NCBI GenBank assembly: GCA_002315995.1
Contig: DCHN01000073.1
Coordinates: 18,921 to 31,634 of the forward strand
Source of the DNA: Bacteroidales bacterium UBA1751
Lineage (GTDB): Bacteria; Bacteroidota; Bacteroidia; Bacteroidales; UBA932
Reading direction: 5' to 3'
DNA length: 12,714 nt
Shown here one piece after another: positions 8,901 to 12,714 of the stretch. Below the pieces are notes generated by a model. The model did not search any database. It was not told the DNA's origin and was given only the letters and a program-made list of their open reading frames with translations. The position numbers and the translations under genes were made by a program. Within the stretch, counting starts at the first letter, position 1; every line of letters begins with the position of its first letter.

Positions 8901-9622
8901 CTCTTTATGAACGAATCGTCAACGGTAATCTCGGTAAGATTGGTGGTGAAGGTGGTGTGGCGGCAGTGGTCACTCCAGTATGTATCAAGGATTCTCAGCT
9001 CCGTTTCCGAAGGCTCTCTCCCCTCGCTCTTGAAATATTTTACAACCTCATTGAGGTCATCGGCATTCATTGCCAGACCATGGCTCTTGCAGAATGCTCC
9101 ATACTCGCTCTCCGGCATGGAGGTGAATCCAGAAAGATTCTCCATTGGCTTGACATCGGCCTTCTCGGCAAGTGAGAGAACCGAAAGATTCTTTGCCCTG
9201 CACTCAACCGGATTTATGAAGTAACGGCGTATCTTCTCCAACTGCTCCGGCGTTACCGAATCCTCAAAAATAAGGAGTCTGGAACTGCGTATCTCAACCT
9301 GCGCGGCAGGGTCAATAAGATGAACGCAATCAACGGCAGAGGATGCTCTCTGGTCAAACTGACCCGGAATGAACTCAACCGCAATGAAGTTCTTTGCCAC
9401 TGGCTGGCTGTCAAACACATTGTCGGTTACAATCTCTCCAAAGACACTGTATCTGCACTTTTCAACCAGCTCCGGCTCAAAGCCGAAGAGATCATAGACA
9501 TTAACCAATCTCAGGGATTTCAAATCAAGTGAGAGGTTCTGGTTGAACTCCGAGAGAAGGCTCATAGCCTCCACCTGGAATCCCTCCCTCTTCTCAACGA
9601 ATATTCTGCAAGCTTTGCTCAT
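5921..9622 (-). CDS. purL: Phosphoribosylformylglycinamidine synthase, single-chain form
   Basis: PurL turns FGAR, glutamine and ATP into FGAM. The 1233-residue protein holds all domains in one chain and resembles the Streptococcus/Clostridium form (about 1240 residues) rather than the separate PurS/PurQ/PurL of Bacillus. In order: an N-terminal PurS-like region starting RIFVEKREGF; TYWSDHCRHTTF (about 214-225); KNETHNHPTEIEPFGGAST (315-333) and DPLSGRSYVYQAMRVTGAGDI of the first synthetase half; NDFGAGGVSVAIGELADGLD; SPYHGAAYAV and LPSIGGKDSMSGTFED of the second half; and a C-terminal class I glutaminase from VVCLPVFPGSNCDYD, with Cys1080 (GICNGFQA), His1147 and Glu1149 (SHGEGKF). The frame also opens at a GTG (9643), but that lies inside a terminator hairpin; the ATG at 9622 gives the MSKACRIFVEK start like its relatives. 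Unlike PurF, its glutaminase triad is intact. Confidence 0.97.
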   Translation of the reverse strand: MSKACRIFVEKREGFQVEAMSLLSEFNQNLSLDLKSLRLVNVYDLFGFEPELVEKCRYSVFGEIVTDNVFDSQPVAKNFIAVEFIPGQFDQRASSAVDCVHLIDPAAQVEIRSSRLLIFEDSVTPEQLEKIRRYFINPVECRAKNLSVLSLAEKADVKPMENLSGFTSMPESEYGAFCKSHGLAMNADDLNEVVKYFKSEGREPSETELRILDTYWSDHCRHTTFTTNLTEITVDDSFIKSEIESTLGMFHDMREKLGRSGKSLCLMELATIGARYLKSVGKLDDQEQSEENNACSIFVNVKVDGKDEKWLLQFKNETHNHPTEIEPFGGASTCLGGAIRDPLSGRSYVYQAMRVTGAGDITASVESTLAGKLPQQIISKKAAAGYSSYGNQIGLATTCVREIYDNGYVAKRMEVGAVVGAVKAENVRRERPAPSDVILLLGGRTGRDGVGGATGSSKEHTESSLETCGSEVQKGNAPVERELQRLFRRPEVTRLIKKSNDFGAGGVSVAIGELADGLDIWLNRVPVKYTGLNATELAISESQERMAVVVEAKDREKFESYCNEDNVEVTYVANVTDTGRMRIFNGDAVVCDLSREFIDSAGAKHYSKAAIGGVEKRNPFAKQPEGSTLAQKMNNLMAEANVASQKGLVEMFDSTIGRSTVVMPYGGKFQSTEAQASVQKLPVDGYTDTASVMAFGYNPAISTWSPYHGAAYAVVEACTKVVSTGADFSRMRFSYQEYFERMGSNPHSWGKPLSALLGALKMQAALELPSIGGKDSMSGTFEDINVPPTLIAFGITTESSDNIITPEFKQAGNRIYLISHKALENYMPDTDMLKRNWNYTRSQILCGNIVSAWAVGFGGVAEALAKMSFGNGMGVVANLADSLLFNMSYGSLVVESCGALDFENAVEIGKVTSNGIIEINGEKISGKELYESNLGRYSKIYPVSVKPHFSGKIENTGAEAGLDCSNMKYRFPAVEHPVVCLPVFPGSNCDYDTAKAFRKAGAVVNRFIFRNLTERDVLESIEQLAKEISKSHIIAFCGGFSSGDEPDGSGKFIAAVINNAKVAAAIEALLERDGLIIGICNGFQALVKSGLLPYGHLGRVTADSPTLFRNDINRHISQMTTTVVSSQHSPWLAGLKLGEEHSIAISHGEGKFVVNPQLAKELFAKGQVAFRYAENPNGSYYDIEGILSPDGHILGKMGHTERYEKNNFKNISGNLAQPLFENAVRYFRGGIQE

Positions 9623-9632
9623 ACTGTATTTG

Positions 9633-9663
9633 AAAAAACGCACCCGCCTGCAGTCAGGCGGGT
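9633..9663 (-). terminator. Intrinsic terminator or attenuator between purE and purL
   Basis: In the transcribed direction a perfect 9-base-pair stem, ACCCGCCTG paired with CAGGCGGGT, closes a four-base loop (ACTG). It is followed by GCG and six T residues. It begins 12 bases after the purE stop and the T run ends 10 bases before the purL ATG. This is the strongest terminator shape in the window. No Bacteroidota promoter motif is seen between it and purL or in the last 130 bases of purE, so purL and everything after it appear to depend on read-through. Confidence 0.85.
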
Positions 9664-9675
9664 CGTTCGGATATC

Positions 9676-10143
9676 TTATATTACTGAATTCAATACTTTT
9701 TCACTCTGTTTGCGTCGGAACTCCTCCAGAGCCGATCTTAGTCGCTCATCGTGAAGGGCAAGAATTGTCACCGCCATAAGGGCAGCGTTCTTTGCTCCGT
9801 CAATGGCCATTGTGGCAACCGGTATTCCCGAAGGCATCTGCACAATTGAGAGCAGGGAGTCAAGACCATTCAAAGCCTTTGACTTTACCGGAATGCCTAT
9901 TACAGGAAGTGTGGTAAGTGCCGCAATTACACCTGGAAGATGGGCGGCTCCGCCCGCACCGGCAATTATTATATCAATGCCGTTCTCCCTTGCCGCACCA
10001 ACGTACTCGGCAAGAGGGCCCGGATTCCTGTGGGCACTCAGCACCTTCTTCTCATATTCAATTCCGAACTCCTCAAGTGTGGCGCAGGCCTGGCTCATTA
10101 CGTCCCAGTCGCTGGCGCTTCCCATTATTACAGCTACCTTCAT
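9676..10143 (-). CDS. purE: N5-carboxyaminoimidazole ribonucleotide mutase, class I
   Basis: PurE class I moves the carboxylate of N5-CAIR to carbon 4, giving CAIR, the substrate of PurC. The 155 residues match the family length. Seen: MGSASDWDVM (7-16), VLSAHRNPGP (34-43) with His38, and IIAGAGGAAHLPGVIAALT (59-77) with His68, then GIPVKSKALNGLDSLLSIVQMPSGIPVAT. These are class I features; class II enzymes lack the AGAGGAAHLPG stretch. Class I enzymes usually need PurK, which is not in this window. The SAHRTPD motif reads SAHRNPG here, a modest deviation. The gene lies 33 bases after purC1. CAGGAG abuts the ATG, too close to act as a normal Shine-Dalgarno site. A strong terminator hairpin follows. 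Confidence 0.97.
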   Translation of the reverse strand: MKVAVIMGSASDWDVMSQACATLEEFGIEYEKKVLSAHRNPGPLAEYVGAARENGIDIIIAGAGGAAHLPGVIAALTTLPVIGIPVKSKALNGLDSLLSIVQMPSGIPVATMAIDGAKNAALMAVTILALHDERLRSALEEFRRKQSEKVLNSVI

Positions 10144-10176
10144 CTCCTGTTTGATTTTCTATCGGCCGGGTGGGCG

Positions 10177-10863
10177 CTATTTATGTGCAAAAAAGAGTTT
10201 TGAGAGTGTCATAGGGTCAATGTACTTGCCATCTTTGTAGACGCGCATGTTGCCCGATGCAATTTCGTCAATGAGCATTACATTGCCGCTCTTGTCGTAA
10301 CCGAACTCGAACTTTATGTCATAGAGAACAAGCCCCTTTGCCTTGAGGTCGTCTGCAACAATCTGAGTAATCTTCTGGGTCATGACCTTTATATCCTCGT
10401 ACTGCTTGTCGGTCATTACGCCAAGAACAATGAGGCCATCTTTTGTTACAAGAGGATCACCCTTTGCATCATTCTTGAATGTTGTCTCAACGTATGCAGG
10501 AAGATCAGCACCCTCCTCAACATACTCGCCATATCTGCGGAAGAAACTTCCAACAGCCTTATGTCTGCAAATCACCTCGAGTCCCTTTCCGAACACCTTT
10601 GCAGGAAGAACCTCCATTGTTGTGTCAGCAAGATTTGCACTTACATAATGTGTCTTTATTCCGGCTGCATTAACCTTCTCGAAGAAATAGATGGACATTC
10701 TGAGGTTCACGTCGCCAACTCCGTCAATTGTCAATCCTACAGAGTTCTCACCTGGATCGAAGACTCCATCCTTTCCTGTGCAGTCATCCTTGAATTTCAA
10801 GAGATAGTTACCATTTTCCAATGCAAAGACATCTTTGGTCTTACCGGTATAAACAAGTTTCAT
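10177..10863 (-). CDS. purC: SAICAR synthetase, clostridial type (first copy)
   Basis: It ligates CAIR with aspartate using ATP, making SAICAR. The 228-residue chain belongs to the clostridial branch of PurC, with MKLVYTGKTKDVFAL at the start and SGNMRVYKDGKYI near the end. Active-site positions look intact: Lys8 and Lys10 in GKTK, FKDDCTGKDG (24-33), VFGKGLEVICRHKAVGSF (90-107) with Arg100 and Ser106 placed as Arg94 and Ser100 of E. coli, IKFEFG (183-188), and DEIASGNMR (199-207). It is the first gene after the only convincing promoter in the window, with a leader of about 50 A/T-rich bases and no Shine-Dalgarno site. Because its motifs are complete, this is probably the main SAICAR synthetase, in contrast to the second copy next to purF. 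Confidence 0.95.
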   Translation of the reverse strand: MKLVYTGKTKDVFALENGNYLLKFKDDCTGKDGVFDPGENSVGLTIDGVGDVNLRMSIYFFEKVNAAGIKTHYVSANLADTTMEVLPAKVFGKGLEVICRHKAVGSFFRRYGEYVEEGADLPAYVETTFKNDAKGDPLVTKDGLIVLGVMTDKQYEDIKVMTQKITQIVADDLKAKGLVLYDIKFEFGYDKSGNVMLIDEIASGNMRVYKDGKYIDPMTLSKLFFAHK

Positions 10864-10917
10864 ATAAGATATATTTTATAAAAAATCTCTGTTGAAGGGG
10901 TCGGAAAAACTCCGCCA

Positions 10918-10949
10918 CAAAAATAGTCCAAAATGAGGACTTTAGCAAA
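10918..10949 (-). promoter_or_regulatory. Bacteroidota-type promoter driving purC1-purE and probably the whole pur cluster
   Basis: In the transcribed direction a -33 element TTTG (10946-10949) is followed by a 20-base spacer and a -7 element TATTTTTG (10918-10925). This fits the Bacteroidota housekeeping consensus TTTG, 19-21 bases, TAnnTTTG. Transcription would start near 10911-10914, giving a leader of about 50 bases before purC1. The -33 box overlaps the tail of the glnN terminator, so the two signals are packed tightly. Confidence 0.75.
10925..10941 (-). promoter_or_regulatory. Inverted repeat inside the promoter spacer; candidate operator
   Basis: AGTCC-TCATTTT-GGACT is a perfect five-base inverted repeat with a seven-base centre. 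It fills most of the spacer and touches the first base of the -7 element. A bound protein here would block RNA polymerase. It matches no purine regulator site that I recognise, and a five-base arm can occur by chance. Confidence 0.35.
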
Positions 10950-10977
10950 TAAGAAAGAGGCCTGCAACGGCCCCTTT
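10946..10977 (-). terminator. Terminator of glnN
   Basis: In the transcribed direction AAAGGGGCC pairs with GGCCTCTTT (nine pairs, one of them G-T) around the loop GTTGCA, followed by the T-rich CTTATTTG. It lies eight bases after the glnN stop codon. It separates glnN transcription from the pur promoter immediately downstream. Confidence 0.75.
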
Positions 10978-10984
10978 TCCCATG

Positions 10985-12714
10985 TTAGTTTATGAAGAGA
11001 AGCTCCCTGTATTTTGGCAGAGGCCAGATGTTGTTGTCAACTATCTCCTCAAGTTTGTCAATGCTTTCACGCACACTCTCCATTATTGGAAGAACGTTGC
11101 TGTAGTAGGCGAGCGCCCTCTCACGCATGTTCTCAATTGCATTGGCCTCCTTGCGCGCACTCTTCATTCCCGCCACACCCCTGCGAACTATTCCAATATG
11201 GTGGGCAAGTGTCTGAACAAGCTCCTTCTCATCGTCAAAGAGCGACTCAGGCAGGCTCTTCCCCTCCCTGTCGCCAAGCAGGATGCTTCCCTTGTAGAGC
11301 ATATCCAGAAGTCTTCCCTTGTACTCCATTGCAGCGGTAACAATATGGTTCTCCGCCATATCGCACATAACCCTCGACTCAATCTGAATCTTCTTCACAT
11401 ACATCTCCCACTTTATTTCGTTGCGGGCATCAAGTTCGCTCCTGCGCATAATGCCAAGCTTCTCGAACATCTCAACACTCTCCTTTGAAACGTACGCATC
11501 AAAGACCTTTGGAGCCGCATTCTCGCAATCGAGACCCCTTCTGCGGGCCTCTTCCTGCCACTCCTGGCTGTAGCCATTACCATCGAAACGAATAGGCTTT
11601 GAATATTTGATAAGTTCACGAAGCTCATCAACAATAGCCCTGCGAACCGCATCCTTCCTGTTTGATGACTTATCCGCAGCAACCCTCGCATCAACGCTCT
11701 TCTTGAAGAGAACCAGCTGCTCGGCCACCGCACCGTTGAGAGCAATCATTGCGCAGGCGCAGTTTGCCTCCGAACCCACAGCCCTGAACTCGAACCTGTT
11801 ACCGTTGAAGGCAAAAGGCGAAGTACGGTTGCGGTCTGTATTGTCTATGAGAAGCTCAGGAATCTGCGGAATGTTGAGCGACTTCCCCCTCTTCCCCTTG
11901 AACTTGAGAGCCTGCTCGGTATCGGCACCCTCAAGCGCATCGAGAACCTCGGTAAGCTGCCTCCCTATGAATGATGAAATTATTGCAGGAGGTGCCTCGT
12001 GCCCACCCAGGCGATAGGCGTTGCTCGCACTCATTATTGAGGCCTTGAGCAGTGCATTGTGCCTGTACACCGCAGCCAATGTATTTACTACGAATGTTAT
12101 GAATATGAGGTTGTCCTCCTCGTTCTTTCCCGGAGCCATAAGATTCTTAGGCTCGCGTATCCCCTCATCATCCTTCCATCCGGTAATCTGCAATGAGAAG
12201 TTGCAGTGTTTGCCGCTTCCATTTATTCCTGAGAACGGCTTCTCGTGAAGCAGACAGGTGAATCCGTGCTTGTGGGCAACACGCTTCATTATTGTCATCA
12301 AAAGCATGTTGTGGTCGCAGGCAAGGTTTGTCTCCTCGAATATAGGGGCGAACTCGAACTGATTCGGAGCCACCTCGTTATGGCAGGTCTTGATTGGAAT
12401 TCCAAGTTTGAGCGCCTCCACCTGCAAATCCTGCATGAAAGCGGCGGCACGCTCCGGAATTGCGCCCAAATAGTGATCCTCCAGCTGCTGGTCCTTGGCG
12501 CTGCTGTGTCCCACAAGAGTCCTTCCCGTAAGAATGATATCCTGACGCGCATGGTAGAGATCCTCATCAAGAAGGAAATACTCCTGCTCCCAACCAAGGA
12601 AGGAGGTGACCTTCTTCACATTCTCGTCAAAGAAACGGCACACGTCAACGCTCGCCTTGTCAACCGCCTGAATTGACCTCAGAAGCGGAGCCTTATAGTC
12701 AAGGGCCTCACCGG
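10985..12714 (-). CDS. glnN: Glutamine synthetase type III, C-terminal part; runs off the right edge
   Basis: This enzyme makes glutamine from glutamate, ammonia and ATP in the cytoplasm. The last 575 residues are present; Bacteroides GSIII is about 729 residues, so roughly the first 150 lie outside. The visible part opens GEALDYKAPLLRSIQAVDKA and reads on without a break. GSIII signatures in order: GWEQEYFLLDE, TGRTLVGHSSAK, HNEVAPNQFEFAPIFEETN (about 12344-12382), LLHEKPFSGINGSGKHCNFSL (about 12200-12250), RLGGHEAPPAIISSFIG, and NRTSPFAFNGNRFEFRAVGSEANC (near 11800). An internal GTG at 12643 is not a start. GSIII is typical of Bacteroidota and cyanobacteria and differs strongly from GSI. 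Its place next to the pur cluster fits the glutamine demand of PurL, but it has its own terminator, so it is not clearly in the same operon. Confidence 0.96.
   Translation of the reverse strand, partial: GEALDYKAPLLRSIQAVDKASVDVCRFFDENVKKVTSFLGWEQEYFLLDEDLYHARQDIILTGRTLVGHSSAKDQQLEDHYLGAIPERAAAFMQDLQVEALKLGIPIKTCHNEVAPNQFEFAPIFEETNLACDHNMLLMTIMKRVAHKHGFTCLLHEKPFSGINGSGKHCNFSLQITGWKDDEGIREPKNLMAPGKNEEDNLIFITFVVNTLAAVYRHNALLKASIMSASNAYRLGGHEAPPAIISSFIGRQLTEVLDALEGADTEQALKFKGKRGKSLNIPQIPELLIDNTDRNRTSPFAFNGNRFEFRAVGSEANCACAMIALNGAVAEQLVLFKKSVDARVAADKSSNRKDAVRRAIVDELRELIKYSKPIRFDGNGYSQEWQEEARRRGLDCENAAPKVFDAYVSKESVEMFEKLGIMRRSELDARNEIKWEMYVKKIQIESRVMCDMAENHIVTAAMEYKGRLLDMLYKGSILLGDREGKSLPESLFDDEKELVQTLAHHIGIVRRGVAGMKSARKEANAIENMRERALAYYSNVLPIMESVRESIDKLEEIVDNNIWPLPKYRELLFIN

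Noticed and set aside
8660..9175. Open plus-strand frame of 171 codons opposite purL
   Set aside because: It is an antisense shadow of the conserved PurL coding region with no family motif.
9623..9643. purL start at the GTG at 9643
   Set aside because: The GTG lies in the base of the terminator stem and the extra residues come from its T tract; the ATG at 9622 matches relatives.
10902..10914. Small hairpin CGGA/TCCG in the purC1 leader
   Set aside because: Only four base pairs; no riboswitch-like structure, in particular no purine riboswitch core, could be made out in the roughly 50-base leader.

Overview
The window is a block of de novo purine biosynthesis genes, all on the minus strand, next to the 3' part of a type III glutamine synthetase gene. 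Reading in the direction of transcription (high to low coordinates), the order is glnN (partial, runs off the right edge), purC copy 1, purE, purL, purC copy 2, purF, purM, purN, purH and purD (partial, runs off the left edge). No gene is supported on the plus strand, and there are no RNA genes, mobile elements, CRISPR arrays or long non-coding stretches. The largest gap is the 121 bases between glnN and purC1.

The organism is most likely a member of the Bacteroidota, probably order Bacteroidales. The gap upstream of purC1 holds a near-perfect Bacteroidota promoter (TTTG, 20-base spacer, TATTTTTG). The glutamine synthetase is the GSIII/GlnN type typical of Bacteroides and relatives. Gene starts mostly follow A/T-rich leaders without a useful Shine-Dalgarno sequence. 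Genus cannot be named from the sequence. The enzyme types and gene order look Firmicutes-like: purC-F-M-N-H-D order, a single-chain PurL resembling the streptococcal/clostridial form, and a clostridial-type PurC.

Together the genes cover PRPP to IMP except for PurK and PurB. PurF makes phosphoribosylamine, PurD makes GAR, PurN makes FGAR, PurL makes FGAM, PurM makes AIR, PurE acts on N5-CAIR, PurC makes SAICAR, and PurH makes IMP from AICAR. GlnN makes the glutamine used by PurL and normally by PurF.

Three things stand out. First, PurF has lost its N-terminal catalytic cysteine: the frame opens Met-Gly where Met-Cys-Gly is expected, with a stop codon two codons upstream. It also carries changes at two further glutaminase positions, while its phosphoribosyltransferase domain looks intact. 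Second, there are two SAICAR synthetases from different subfamilies, and the one next to purF has an altered nucleotide/substrate loop. Third, a strong intrinsic-terminator-like hairpin sits directly before purL with no room for a promoter after it, and a similar weaker one sits before purD. This suggests the operon is divided by attenuators or partial terminators.
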